Shown: positions 15,109-23,750, numbered from the stretch's first letter. The stretch: 64,000 nucleotides of DNA from Brevibacterium sanguinis (GCF_003315415.1 NZ_QNSB01000008.1:62001-126000); one strand, 5' to 3'. A program made the numbers and translations. The notes: generated by a model not told the origin, from the sequence alone.

Positions 15109-16674
15109 TCAGCTGAACACGGTGCGCAGGGTGAGGATCCCGATCGCGCCGATCGTCGCGGCGGCCGGAAGGGTGATGACCCAGGCCATGGCGATCGGCT
15201 TCATCAGCGCCCAGTTCGCCGAGCGGTTGACCAGCCCGACGCCGAGGATCGCGCCGATGAGAATGTGGGTGCTCGAGACCGGCAGCCCGCCGAGGGAGGC
15301 GGCCATGACGACGGCGGCCGCGGCGAGTTCGGCGGCGAAGCCGGACGCGGGGTGGATCTTCGTCAGCCCCGTGCCCACGGTGGTGATGACCTTGCGGCCG
15401 ATGAACCACAGGCCGGCGATGAGCGCGATGCCGCAGGTGATCATCGCGGCCATCGGCACGGTCGCCTCGGCGTTGATGGCGTCGGTTCTGAGCACGTCGA
15501 GGATCGCGGCGAACGGGCCGATCGCATTGGCGATGTCGTTGGATCCGTGGCTGAAGGCGAACGCCGAGGCGGTGAACACCTGCATCCAACTGAACAGGAT
15601 GAACGTCGACTTCGTCAGGGGCTTGCGTCGCAGGGTCTTGGCGAAGACGAACACGGCCATCCACACGGCGATGCCGATCATCGCCATGACGAGCACTCCG
15701 CCGACGGTCGACAGCCCGAGGTCGAGGTTCTTCAGGCCCTTGAACAGGAGCATCGCGGTGATGATGACGGCGGCGCCGGCCGCGATGAGCGGCACCCAGG
15801 TGAGCAGGGCGCGGTGGGCGCTGAGGTTCTGCTCCTGCTCGTCGATCTCGCCGAGACGACGGTCGATGTCGGCCCGGTCGACGCTCGCCGAGGTGGGAGA
15901 GGAGTCACCGCTGCCCGTGTCGAGGGTGGTGCGGCCGCAGTGGATGTCGAGCTCGGCGCGGGCCTCTGCGATCGCCCGGGTCTTCGCCTCGACCGATTCG
16001 TTGTATCCGAGGACGTGCTTCTTGATCATCCCGAAGATGAGGAACGCGACGATGCCGCCGAGGACCGGGGAGATCACCCACGACATCGCGATCGTGCCGA
16101 CCTCGCTCCACTGCACCATGTCGAAGCCGCCGCTGCCGGTGACGAAGCCGATGGCCAGCGAGGCGCCGATGATCCCGCCGATGATCGAGTGGGTCGTCGA
16201 CACCGGCCAGCCCATGCGGGTGGCGATGAGCAGCCAGACGGCGGCGCCGAGGAGGGCGGCCATCATGATGTAGACGAACTCCATCGGGTCGAGGGAGATC
16301 GCGCCGAGGTCGACGATGCCGCTGCGCACCGTGTCGGTGACCTCTCCGCCGGCGAGCAGGGCGCCGGCGACTTCGAACACGGCGGCGACGAGCAGCGCCT
16401 GCTTCATCGTCAGCGTCCCCGCGCCCACCGAGGTGCCGAAGGAGTTCGCGACGTCATTGCCGCCGATGTTGAACGCCATGAAGGCTGCGAAGACGATCGT
16501 GGTGATGAGGATGGTGCGGTTGGTGCCCGCGCCCACGTAGCCGAACGACCAGAGAGTGAAGGTGATGAGGGCGATGGCCAGCAGCGCGCCGAAGCACAGG
16601 TGCCACATCCGGTCGTTGCTGCGACCGACTGCGGGCGTCGGAGAGAACGTCTCCGGTGCCAGGGTCTGGGACAT
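15109..16674 (-). CDS. pit: PiT-family inorganic phosphate permease
   Basis: A 521-residue polytopic protein with the two inverted Pit repeats. Signature sequences are [22 protein letters not shown] in the N-terminal half and [18 protein letters not shown] in the C-terminal half. GGPVS-type loops are present as [15 protein letters not shown] and [16 protein letters not shown] hydrophilic loop of about 85 residues (about 225-310) with basic and acidic stretches separates the halves. It transports phosphate, often as metal-phosphate, with H+. A PHO box lies 76-97 bases upstream, so induction by phosphate limitation is likely. Confidence 0.92.
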   Translation of the reverse strand: MSQTLAPETFSPTPAVGRSNDRMWHLCFGALLAIALITFTLWSFGYVGAGTNRTILITTIVFAAFMAFNIGGNDVANSFGTSVGAGTLTMKQALLVAAVFEVAGALLAGGEVTDTVRSGIVDLGAISLDPMEFVYIMMAALLGAAVWLLIATRMGWPVSTTHSIIGGIIGASLAIGFVTGSGGFDMVQWSEVGTIAMSWVISPVLGGIVAFLIFGMIKKHVLGYNESVEAKTRAIAEARAELDIHCGRTTLDTGSGDSSPTSASVDRADIDRRLGEIDEQEQNLSAHRALLTWVPLIAAGAAVIITAMLLFKGLKNLDLGLSTVGGVLVMAMIGIAVWMAVFVFAKTLRRKPLTKSTFILFSWMQVFTASAFAFSHGSNDIANAIGPFAAILDVLRTDAINAEATVPMAAMITCGIALIAGLWFIGRKVITTVGTGLTKIHPASGFAAELAAAAVVMAASLGGLPVSSTHILIGAILGVGLVNRSANWALMKPIAMAWVITLPAAATIGAIGILTLRTVFS

Positions 16675-16749
16675 GGGCGACTCCTTGAGGACGGAATGGA
16701 AACCAACCGATCCTCATGGTTCGGGCCGTGGGTGTCCTGCAAGTTACGG

Positions 16750-16771
16750 GCTCGGTGAACGGGAGATGAAC
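16750..16771 (-). promoter_or_regulatory. PHO box upstream of pit
   Basis: On the minus strand two 11-base direct repeats abut: GTTCATCTCCC (16771-16761) and GTTCACCGAGC (16760-16750). This fits the actinobacterial PhoP direct-repeat unit GTTCAYYYRGC. The box sits upstream of the pit start at 16674, within the 322-base gap to erm; the rest of that gap shows no gene. Confidence 0.7.
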
Positions 16772-16996
16772 ACGACCGTGAGCCCTGTCCAATTCTCGGT
16801 GCACAGTTGGTGCCGAAATGCGGTTGTTCACGTGGAGTTCCAGGTCAGGTGCTAGATGAGCGGATCTCCGCGGGTGGTCGGACCCCGCCGGCATCGCTCC
16901 TGTGATGATCGACACCCGCCCGGGCCGCGCAGCGAGGACTCCCGCTGCTCGGCCCGGACAGATCCGCCTTCGGCCCTGACGTCGGGCAGGTCCGCC

Positions 16997-18226
16997 TCAG
17001 CCCTGGCGCCGGGGCAGGTTCCACCGCGGCTGCGGCTGAGCCTTCCTGTGCTGGGGCCTGAACCCGCGCTCGGCGCCCGGGTGCGCCTTGTCGTGGCCCT
17101 TCGCCTTCGCGTCGCCGCCGGGCAGCGGAGCGTGAAGGGCCTTCGCCGCCTCGGCGCCGATGATCGGGATCTCCCCGGTGATCACCGGCTTCTCCGCGAC
17201 GGCCGGGATCTCCCCGGTGATCGGCAGGGCCCCGAACGCCCCTGGCGTCCGCTGGGTGGCGGGGACCGAGGGCGCCGTTGAGGAGTCCTTCCGCATCGTG
17301 GGCGGCGTCGACGGGCTGTCGTTGCGCATCGTCTTCCCTTTGCTGTTTCGCATCGTGTTCTCCTTGCTCTTCCGTGGGGTGGTCTTCTGCGGGGTGGCTC
17401 GTGCTCGTGTCGTCTCGGGCGAGTCGCTGCCCGCCGCCTGCGACGAGGACTCTCCCGTCGCGTGCGGCCTCAGCGCCGAGTACAGGCCGGTCCATTGGTC
17501 TGGGGTGAGGTCTCGTGGCAAGTCGTCTCCTCGGATGTCGTTGTCTGTCAGGGCGGACTGCAGGGTGGAGCGGTCGGTGAGATCCATTCGGGTGAGGATT
17601 CCTTTCATCCCTCGTCCACGACCGGTGAAGACGGTCCGGACGAACTGCTGATAATCGGAGCGGTGCCGGGAGGCGAGCAGAGAGGGCGTCGAGCGGCCGA
17701 TGCTGAGCAGCCCGCCGTCGACACTGGACCGGGGAGAGAACGCATGCGCGGGAACGCGTTCGACGAGGCGGAACTCGTACCAGGGCGCCCACTGCGCGGT
17801 GAGCATCGTCGACCCTCCGACCCCGGCCCTCTTGCGGGCGACCTCCCACTGGGTGAGGAGGATCGCGGTCTGCCAGGAGGGGGACCGCAGCAGCTTGTGG
17901 AGGATGGGCGTCGTGAGGTGGAACGGAATGTTCCCGACGATGACGGACGCGTCGAACGGCGTGGTCAGAGCATCGGCGTGCCGAATCTGTGCGTGGGGGA
18001 ATCGGTGTTCAAGGTGATCGATCCTCGTCTCATCGAGCTCCACGAGCGTGAGCGGCCGACCGAGCTCGTAGAGCCGGGCGGTGACCGCCCCGCTGCCGGG
18101 ACCGATCTCCAGGATCGGGCCGGCAGTGGCACGGGTCAGTCGCGCGATCGTGCGGATGGTGGTCTGTGAACGAAGGAAGTTCTGGCCGAGTTCGTGTCGG
18201 CCGCCGAAGGCGGAATGCGGTCGCAT
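16997..18226 (-). CDS. erm: Erm-family 23S rRNA adenine-N6 methyltransferase with long C-terminal tail
   Basis: A 409-residue Erm/KsgA-family enzyme. Residues 1-255 hold the core: GQNFL (14-18), SAM motif LEIGPGSG (39-46), acidic loop ELDE (63-66) and the catalytic NIPFHLTT (99-106). Methylation of A2058 blocks macrolides, lincosamides and streptogramin B. The last 150 residues are a Lys/Arg/Ser/Thr-rich, probably disordered tail with repeated MRN/MRK blocks and two ITGEIP copies encoded by an exact 18-bp direct repeat (17166-17183, 17205-17222). Basic tails occur in some actinomycete Erm proteins. The start at 18226 has GGAG 8 bases upstream, inside a hairpin. Confidence 0.88.
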   Translation of the reverse strand: MRPHSAFGGRHELGQNFLRSQTTIRTIARLTRATAGPILEIGPGSGAVTARLYELGRPLTLVELDETRIDHLEHRFPHAQIRHADALTTPFDASVIVGNIPFHLTTPILHKLLRSPSWQTAILLTQWEVARKRAGVGGSTMLTAQWAPWYEFRLVERVPAHAFSPRSSVDGGLLSIGRSTPSLLASRHRSDYQQFVRTVFTGRGRGMKGILTRMDLTDRSTLQSALTDNDIRGDDLPRDLTPDQWTGLYSALRPHATGESSSQAAGSDSPETTRARATPQKTTPRKSKENTMRNSKGKTMRNDSPSTPPTMRKDSSTAPSVPATQRTPGAFGALPITGEIPAVAEKPVITGEIPIIGAEAAKALHAPLPGGDAKAKGHDKAHPGAERGFRPQHRKAQPQPRWNLPRRQG

Positions 18227-18230
18227 GGGA

Positions 18231-18258
18231 GGTGCTCCAGGAATCGGAGGAGAGCACC
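18231..18258 (-). promoter_or_regulatory. Hairpin sequestering the erm ribosome-binding site
   Basis: On the minus-strand transcript GGTGCTC (18258-18252) can pair with GAGCACC (18237-18231). The right arm contains most of the GGAG Shine-Dalgarno of erm (18238-18235), so folding would block initiation. This is the expected closed state of a translational attenuator. Confidence 0.55.
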
Positions 18259-18451
18259 CGAGGCAGCGCGGAATGGGACGATTGCCGCTGGCCCGGATGC
18301 AGATGTCAATCCGGGAGGACGGCGCGCGGTTTGTTCGTCAGGGGCTCGGGCAGCGAGACGCATGCGGAATCCTGTCGAGGCCACCGGGGGAAGACCGAGG
18401 TGTCAGGAGATGTCCGAGGTCGTGCCGTGAGACGTTGTGAACCAGGCGCCG

Positions 18452-18517
18452 TCAGGCGCGGCGGTCACGAACAAAGAAATCGAGCGCAGTCGTTGCGCCG
18501 CAGTTCAATGTGCCCAT
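18452..18517 (-). CDS. Putative macrolide-sensing leader peptide of erm
   Basis: A 21-residue reading frame, MGTLNCGATTALDFFVRDRRA, lies 226 bases upstream of erm on the same strand. Residues 17-19 are R-D-R, a match to the +X+ motif at which macrolide-bound ribosomes stall in leader peptides such as ErmDL. The first base of its ATG coincides with the predicted transcription start, so it would be translated leaderlessly. Stalling near codons 17-20 could refold the roughly 225-base leader that hides the erm ribosome site. Function is inferred from position and motif. Confidence 0.55.
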   Translation of the reverse strand: MGTLNCGATTALDFFVRDRRA

Positions 18518-18524
18518 GCGAGCC

Positions 18525-18553
18525 AATGTAGCACACGTGTCGTGACCGTTCCA
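18525..18553 (-). promoter_or_regulatory. Predicted erm-leader promoter
   Basis: Minus-strand -35 TGGAAC (18553-18548), 17-base spacer and -10 TACATT (18530-18525), followed by seven bases to the A of the leader-peptide ATG at 18517. The -35 is weak, which is common in high-G+C actinobacteria. Confidence 0.5.
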
Positions 18554-18562
18554 GGGGTCGGC

Positions 18563-18593
18563 TGGATCTCCTCGCCGAGGCGGGGGAGATCCA
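18563..18593. terminator. Hairpin downstream of the HdeD gene
   Basis: TGGATCTCC (18563-18571) pairs with GGAGATCCA (18585-18593) around a G/C-rich loop containing CGCCGAGGCGGGGG. The loop-flank sequence is repeated at about 18612-18626. No T-run is visible, so this is a probable but unproven terminator. Confidence 0.45.
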
Positions 18594-18659
18594 ACCGCGG
18601 GCGCGGTCCCGCGGTCATGGGTTCGCCGAGGCGGGGGAGAGGTCCGTCCGCGAGCGCGA

Positions 18660-19244
18660 CTATTCGATGATCTCGCCGCGGATGACGTCGCCGTCTCCGC
18701 CGTCGTGGCGTCGCGGGTCCTGGGCGATCTCGGCGGCGAGCCGACGCAGCCGGACGCCGAGCGCAATGAGCGCGACGCCGACGATTCCGATGAAGACCGC
18801 GAGGGTGAAGATGAGCGCGGTGATGCCGGCCTGCGGAGCGAAGAGGAAGAAACCGCCGATCGCGATGCCCGCGACTCCGATGAGCGTGAGCAGCCACCAG
18901 CCGTTCATCCCCATACGGCGGAGGATGAGCGAAGCGCTGATCGCGAGGACGCTGAGGACGATGATCGCCATTCCCGCCAGCACCGTGACGAAGGCGGCGA
19001 AGAACATGGGGGAGACGAAGACCAGGGCGGCGAGCAGGATGAGCAGGACCGCGCGGGCGATCAGCCCTCCCGTGCGGCGCGGGGCGAGGACGAGCGAGGT
19101 CAGGGCGATGACCGCGAGCCAGCACGCGAAGATGCGGACGACCACCTCGGCGGTGGCGCCCGGCCATGCGATCATGAGCACGCCGACGAGCACAGCGATG
19201 GCGCCGTTGACGATGACTGTCCTGCCGGTGCGTCTGAGGTCCAT
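18660..19244 (-). CDS. HdeD-family (DUF308) membrane protein
   Basis: A 194-residue protein with six hydrophobic helices arranged as three two-helix repeats, typical of HdeD/DUF308 proteins: INGAIAVLVGVLMIAWPGATAEVVVRIFACWLAVI, then AVLLILLAALVFVSPMFFAAFVTVLAGMAII, then GVAGIAIGGFFLFAPQAGITALIFTLAVFIGI. The charged C-terminal tail carries Asp/Arg clusters. HdeD is linked to acid resistance in enterobacteria; in actinobacteria the role is unknown. It is followed closely by an SPFH protein gene on the same strand (24 bases upstream). Confidence 0.8.
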   Translation of the reverse strand: MDLRRTGRTVIVNGAIAVLVGVLMIAWPGATAEVVVRIFACWLAVIALTSLVLAPRRTGGLIARAVLLILLAALVFVSPMFFAAFVTVLAGMAIIVLSVLAISASLILRRMGMNGWWLLTLIGVAGIAIGGFFLFAPQAGITALIFTLAVFIGIVGVALIALGVRLRRLAAEIAQDPRRHDGGDGDVIRGEIIE

Positions 19245-19268
19245 GGCCCCAGCGTAGCCGGTGGGGTT

Positions 19269-20153
19269 TCACGGACGCTGAACCGCGGCCTCGTCGGCGT
19301 TCTGCCGGAGGGACGTGCCGAGCATTCGCACGATCTGCTCGATCGCGTCGTCGGTGCCGGTCGCCGAGGTGGTGTCGCCGTCCGTCGTCGCCCGAGCCCG
19401 GGGGGTGTTGCCCTCGAGGAAGCGCAGGAGCTCGACGGGGAAGGGCAGGACCAGGGTCGAGTTCCTCTCCGCGGCGACCTCGACGATCGTCTGGAGGAGG
19501 CGCAGCTGCAGGGCGGAGGGCGTGCTCGCCATCGCATCCGCGGCCTGGGCCAGTTTGTTCGACGCCTGCAGCTCGCCGTCGGCGATGATCACCCGCGACC
19601 GGCGTTCGCGTTCGGCCTCGGCCTGACGCGACATCGACCGCTTCATCCCCTCCGGCAGGGCGACGTCCTTGATCTCGACACGGTCGATGTGGATTCCCCA
19701 GTCGACGGCCGGATTGTCGATCATCAGCGCCAGGCCCTGGTTGAGCTGCTCCCGGTTCGTCAGCAGATCGTCGAGCTCACTCTGTCCGATGATCGACCGC
19801 AGCGAGGTCTGCGCGACCTGCCCGACGGCGAGGTGGTAGTTCTCGACGTCGACGACGGCGCGGCGGGGGTCGACGACCTTGTAGTAGATGACCGCGTCGA
19901 CGCGGACGGTGACGTTGTCACGCGTGATCCCGTCCTGGGCGGGGATGGGCATGGTGATGATCTGCAGGCTGACCTTCTGCAGCTTGTCGACGAACGGCAT
20001 GATTGCGGTGAGACCCGGCGGCTTCGGATCGCTCGTGACGCGGCCGAAGCGGAAGACGATTCCGCGCTCGTACTGCTTGACGATCCGCAGGCTGTTGCCC
20101 AGCAGCAGCGCACCGAGGGTGACCAGGCCGATTGCGATGTACACGGCGAGCAT
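19269..20153 (-). CDS. SPFH/Band-7 slipin-type membrane scaffold protein
   Basis: A 294-residue stomatin-like (slipin) protein. Residues 1-20 form a membrane anchor. The Band-7 domain runs from about 22 to 185, with the conserved IVKQYERGIVFRFGRV start and QTSLRSIIGQSELDDLLTNREQLNQ. A charged coiled-coil (EAERERRSRVIIADGELQASNKL) and a C-terminal oligomerisation segment (QTIVEVAAERNSTLVLPFPVELL) follow. Slipins form membrane microdomain scaffolds, often with an NfeD partner. No NfeD is adjacent; the HdeD-like gene immediately downstream may replace it here. Confidence 0.88.
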   Translation of the reverse strand: MLAVYIAIGLVTLGALLLGNSLRIVKQYERGIVFRFGRVTSDPKPPGLTAIMPFVDKLQKVSLQIITMPIPAQDGITRDNVTVRVDAVIYYKVVDPRRAVVDVENYHLAVGQVAQTSLRSIIGQSELDDLLTNREQLNQGLALMIDNPAVDWGIHIDRVEIKDVALPEGMKRSMSRQAEAERERRSRVIIADGELQASNKLAQAADAMASTPSALQLRLLQTIVEVAAERNSTLVLPFPVELLRFLEGNTPRARATTDGDTTSATGTDDAIEQIVRMLGTSLRQNADEAAVQRP

Positions 20154-20250
20154 CGAGATCGCCTCCTTCGACAGTGAACGGTCCCCTCACGCTAGCACCG
20201 CAACTTGTGCGAATGCTTGGGTTCGGCTACCATTCGCCCGCCTCGTTCGC

Positions 20251-20318
20251 CGCGCGCTCAGGAGCCGACGGCCACTCGCGCCTCCGCGCTCTCACGAGCC
20301 GACGGCTACTCGCGCCCC
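20251..20318. repeat. Two 34-bp imperfect tandem repeats downstream of murI
   Basis: Units 20251-20284 and 20285-20318 share CGCGCKCTCA, GAGCCGACGGC and ACTCGCGCC blocks. Partial continuations reach the murI stop at 20341. They occupy most of the gap between murI and the SPFH gene. Confidence 0.6.
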
Positions 20319-20340
20319 CGGGCCCTGACGAGCCGGGCGC

Positions 20341-21153
20341 TCAGGAGCCGGGGACGGCCGAGCGCTCCCGGGCGAGCAGCCGCCTGCCCGCGGGGTAGGC
20401 GCGCAGGGTCTCGGGCAGTGCGATCGGGCGGGTCGAGGCGAAGGTCGCGATGATGCCGCCGGTGGGGATCGCCTCGGCGCCGGTCCCGTGCGCGGTCGAT
20501 GCGACGTCGAGGCCGATGCGCCGCAGCGCCTGCTTGGCCACCGGCACGGGCGAGTCGAAGAGGGTGATCGCGCCGGCGCGGGCGGACATGATCCGGTCCG
20601 CGACCAGCCCGTAGTGCGTGCACCCGAGCACGATCGTCTCCATGCCCGGTTCCATCTGGTCGAGGGCGGCGTCGATCGCAGCGTCGATCCCGGCGATGTC
20701 GGCGATGTTGATCGCCTCGGCGAGGCCGGGGCACGCGACCTTCGCAACGGTGACGTCGGCGGCGAACGCGTCGATGAGGTTCTGCTGGTAGGCGCTGCCG
20801 GTCGTCGCCGGAGTCGCCCAGATCGCGAAGTCCTCACCGGTCCCGGCCGCCATCTTCACCGCGGGCACCGTGCCGATGACGGGGATGTCGGGTTCGTAGC
20901 GGGCCCGGACGGCGTCGAGGGCCTGCACCGAGGCGGTGTTGCACGCGATGACGATCGCATCCGGCTCCCACTCGGCGAGCACGGCCGCCGAGGTGAGCGC
21001 CCGCTCCTCGAGGGCCTCGGCGCTCAGGGAGCCGTACGGGGTGAAGTCCGGGTCCATCGCGAGGACGAGGTCGACGTCGGGGGCCAGGTGGAAGAGAGCG
21101 TCGGCGGTGCCGAGCAGTCCGAGGCCGGAGTCGAGCAGGCCGATGCGCGTCAC
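20341..21153 (-). CDS. murI: Glutamate (Asp/Glu) racemase
   Basis: A 270-residue cofactor-independent racemase. The LLDSGLGLL start carries the conserved Asp-Ser. The two catalytic cysteines lie in ACNTAS and GCTHYG, and the substrate loop follows DFTPYGSLS. It supplies D-glutamate for peptidoglycan. The usual MurI loop reads YG with a following Asn/Lys; the DPDFTPYG variant here may reflect a side branch (D-Asp/D-Glu). It is coupled by a 4-base ATGA overlap to the HAD-like gene upstream. Confidence 0.85.
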   Translation of the reverse strand: MTRIGLLDSGLGLLGTADALFHLAPDVDLVLAMDPDFTPYGSLSAEALEERALTSAAVLAEWEPDAIVIACNTASVQALDAVRARYEPDIPVIGTVPAVKMAAGTGEDFAIWATPATTGSAYQQNLIDAFAADVTVAKVACPGLAEAINIADIAGIDAAIDAALDQMEPGMETIVLGCTHYGLVADRIMSARAGAITLFDSPVPVAKQALRRIGLDVASTAHGTGAEAIPTGGIIATFASTRPIALPETLRAYPAGRRLLARERSAVPGS

Positions 21154-21722
21154 GACGCCTCCTTCGGATAGACGAAGTCCCTGATCTCCTTGAGGTGCGC
21201 GCGGGTCAGGCCCTTCGCGAACTCGGGGGCGATGATCTTCAGCTTGCTCTCCGAATAGCGGTCGGCGAAGTACTGCCTGGTCACGGGCGCGGCGAGGTCG
21301 TCGTCGATCCAGATCGCCCGGCCATGCTCATGGGCGTCGAGCCAGTCCTCCATGGCACGGGCCTTCCACCACACGCGCGGGTCGTTGGCGTGGCGGTTGT
21401 GGGTGTCGTCGGGCATCTCGATGCAGTCGAAGGAGTTGCGCAGGCCGAACTTCGGCTCGAGTTCGGTCTTGCACCGCCGGGACCACGTGGAGAGCCAGAC
21501 GACGGAGACGTCGTGGGTCTCGACGAGGCGGTCGAAGAACTCGATGACCGCCGGCTTGTAGTGCAGCTCGTAGTCCCAGGCCTGCAGGCGCCGCCTGCCC
21601 TCGGCGATGCCCCGCAGCTTGGGGACGGGATAGGAGTTGAGGACGCCGTCGACGTCGAGGAAGACGGTGACATGCCGTGCCTGCCTGCGTGCCGAGACCG
21701 GCGACGGGGATGCAGCGGACAT
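21150..21722 (-). CDS. HAD-like hydrolase (DUF-type, secondary-structure nuclease/phosphatase fold)
   Basis: A 190-residue HAD-superfamily protein. Motif I is FLDVDGVLNSYPVP (DxDGV with both Asp), motif II the Ser/Thr of VVWLSTW, and motif III/IV IWIDDDLA (DDD). This small HAD group appears in many actinobacteria as an uncharacterised phosphatase. It overlaps the murI start by 4 bases (ATGA), so the two are co-translated. Confidence 0.75.
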   Translation of the reverse strand: MSAASPSPVSARRQARHVTVFLDVDGVLNSYPVPKLRGIAEGRRRLQAWDYELHYKPAVIEFFDRLVETHDVSVVWLSTWSRRCKTELEPKFGLRNSFDCIEMPDDTHNRHANDPRVWWKARAMEDWLDAHEHGRAIWIDDDLAAPVTRQYFADRYSESKLKIIAPEFAKGLTRAHLKEIRDFVYPKEAS

Positions 21723-21858
21723 CGTTCCTTCCGAAATGGTCGCCGAGGCGGACCTCGGCCATCGACGACCGGTTAGTCTGAGTAGGGAACCTGCCGGTAC
21801 GGGCAGGAATCAGGACTTCAGGATACCGCTCGAAGCTGAGGGGGGGCACGGCGCAGCC

Positions 21859-22601
21859 ATGTACGAGGAGATCCGGATCCCCCGCCTGGCGGCCACGCTG
21901 TGGCGGTCGGCGCCCGGGATCGCGGCGGACGTCGGGCCCGGCGACGAGCCGGGTCCGACGGTGTGTCCCGGGCGGATCCCGGTGGGGAGTCGCTCATCGT
22001 CCCCGATGGGTGCATGGACCTCATCGTCCTCGACGCCGAGGTGGTCGTCGCGGGAGCCGACTCCACCGCGCGCGTCGTCCGCGGCGCGAGGGGGCCTGCC
22101 GTCGGTCTGAGGTTCGACCCGGGCGTCCTCCCGCAGCTGCTCGCCACCTCGGCGGCGGAGCTCGCGAACACTCTCACTCCGCTCGACGCCGTGGCCGCAG
22201 GAACCCCTGTGGCGTCCCGGTGCCGCGTCGAGCGCGGCTTCGAGACGGGAGGACCGGCACCGGACCCGGGCCCGGACGCTCGCCGTCTGCTCGGAATCGC
22301 CGCGGCGCTCGCCGAGGTCACGGAACTCGATCCGCGCCCCATGGCACTCGCCTCGACCCTGGCCCGAGGGACCCCCATCGCCGAGGCGGCCGCGCAGTTC
22401 GCCTATTCGCCGAGGCAGCTGCGGCGACTGGCCGCCGACTGGTACGGCTACGGCCCGAAGCACCTGGCGAAGATCCTCCGCTGGCAGGCGGCGCGCGGCC
22501 TCATCGCCGGCGGATCGACGCGGACGGCTGCGGCCGCCGCGCTCGGCTACTCCGATGCGGCGCATCTGTGGCGGGACGAGAAGGCGCTCCTCGACAGGTG
22601 A
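21859..22601 (+). pseudogene. AraC-family regulator split by a frameshift (or sequencing error)
   Basis: The N-terminus MYEEIRIPRLAATLWRSAPG starts at ATG 21859 behind a GAGGGGGG site and has the DUF6597-type beginning of AraC regulators. The rest (LIVPDGCMDLIVLD, then an AraC HTH ending with YSPRQLRRLAADWYGYGPKHLAKILRWQ) continues in another frame. The change falls near the GGGG run at 21984-21987, where one extra G would restore a single frame. A GTG at 21900 could start the second frame alone but yields an unnatural Arg-rich N-terminus. Either a real lesion or a homopolymer error. Confidence 0.65.
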
Positions 22602-22658
22602 CCGGGAGGTCGCGGTCGGTCGGCGCGAACGGCGAGCGGAGCTGCGAGCAGAGTGGCG

Positions 22659-23078
22659 TCAGCCGTCGGCCGGCTGCTGGTCGAGGGCGGCGAAGAGGTC
22701 GACGGTGTTGCCGTCGGGATCGGTGATCACCGCATAGCGCTGCCCCCAGAACGCGTCCCAGGGTTCGTTCGCCACCCCCGCGATCGGTCCGCCCTCGGTG
22801 CCCGGACTGGTCAGCTGGGCGAACGTGGAGTCGACCGCCGCGGGGCTCGAGCAGTCGAAGGCGAGGGACATCGCCTGACCGCCGCTCGGCCGGGTCCATT
22901 CGGGGTCGATGCCGAGCACGACCTCCTCGGTGTCGAGGAGGACCCGGATGCCTCCCGAGGAGAACTCGGTGTGCGGGGCATCGGGTCCGCCGCTGAGCAG
23001 TTGGAGGCCGAGCGCGGAGTAGAAGCGCACGGCGGCGGGCATGTCGGCTGTGATGATCGAGATCGCGTCGAGTTTCAT
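22659..23078 (-). CDS. VOC-superfamily (glyoxalase/bleomycin-resistance-like) protein
   Basis: A 139-residue protein with the paired beta-alpha-beta-beta-beta modules of the vicinal-oxygen-chelate fold. The first is ISIITADMPAAVRFYSALGLQLL with FSSGGIRVLLD; the second is MSLAFDCSSPAAVDSTFAQLT with YAVITDPDGNTVDLFA. The C-terminal DPDGNTVDLF matches the glyoxalase I/BRP/FosA pattern. The substrate is unknown. Convergent with the AraC gene to its left. Confidence 0.85.
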   Translation of the reverse strand: MKLDAISIITADMPAAVRFYSALGLQLLSGGPDAPHTEFSSGGIRVLLDTEEVVLGIDPEWTRPSGGQAMSLAFDCSSPAAVDSTFAQLTSPGTEGGPIAGVANEPWDAFWGQRYAVITDPDGNTVDLFAALDQQPADG

Positions 23079-23206
23079 GTCCTCAGACTAGGGCCGATGA
23101 CGCGCCTCGGGCATGAACAGAACGGACAACCTTCCACCGGCGGGCACCGGGCGCCCTCGATGCAGGGCCAGTGCGGCCTCCCCTGTCAGCCGGGCAGCAA
23201 CGGCTC

Positions 23207-23602
23207 TCAGTCCGGCAGGTACTCCGTGAGGAAGTCCCGCACGGCATCGGTCAGAGGTGTGGGACGCTGGGATTCCCGGTCGATGTGGACGAGGACGACG
23301 TTCGAGTCGAACACCTGGCGGCCGTTCTGATCGCCGCGGGTGTTCACGGTGAAGGAGCTCGAGTCGATCCGCGCCACCGACAGCGTGAGGAGGAGCTCGG
23401 GACCGTACATGACCGGGAGGAGATAGTCGATCTCCTGCCGGGCGACGAGCAGCCCTCCGCCGGTCAGTCGCACCGAGCGCATCTCATTCATCCACTTGAC
23501 GCGCCCCTCCTCGATGAGGGTGAGCATCGTGGCGTTGTTGACGTGGCCGAGGAGGTCCTGATCCGACCAGCGCACCTCGGGGCGGTATTCGAACGTCTTC
23601 AT
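23207..23602 (-). CDS. 4-hydroxybenzoyl-CoA-type (hotdog) thioesterase
   Basis: A 131-residue hotdog-fold protein. The family motif VRWSDQDLLGHVNNATMLTLIEEGRVKWM includes the conserved Asp and the HVNN element; most members have D-x-D/x-x-G-H-V-N-N. It hydrolyses acyl-CoA thioesters. It is divergent from the CoA-transferase gene at 23751, with an inverted repeat between them, so the two may be co-regulated in acyl-CoA metabolism. Confidence 0.85.
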   Translation of the reverse strand: MKTFEYRPEVRWSDQDLLGHVNNATMLTLIEEGRVKWMNEMRSVRLTGGGLLVARQEIDYLLPVMYGPELLLTLSVARIDSSSFTVNTRGDQNGRQVFDSNVVLVHIDRESQRPTPLTDAVRDFLTEYLPD

Positions 23603-23701
23603 CGGGGCCTCCGGAATCGGGATGAGCGAACTCGGATCGGCCGGCAGGGGCCGGAGCTCGCTGGTGGGACGGACGTGGTCAGGGGGTCGATTGTCCGCAC
23701 T

Positions 23702-23713
23702 GAACGAACGTTC
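23702..23713. promoter_or_regulatory. Inverted repeat between divergent thioesterase and CoA-transferase
   Basis: GAACG-AA-CGTTC has perfect 5-bp arms and lies 37 bases before the CaiB-type start. It looks like a TetR-family operator; it does not match the KstR consensus I compared it with. Confidence 0.4.
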
Positions 23714-23750
23714 TACAGTTAAGCAGGACGGCCCAGCGAAAGGGAAATCT

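Noticed and set aside
15109-19244. Very long acidic or Arg-rich frames opposite membrane-protein genes
   Set aside because: They are antisense shadows typical of high-G+C genes with hydrophobic codons and show no family motifs.
23695-23720. KstR operator upstream of the CaiB-like gene
   Set aside because: The palindrome GAACGAACGTTC does not fit TnnAACnnGTTnnA in either register.
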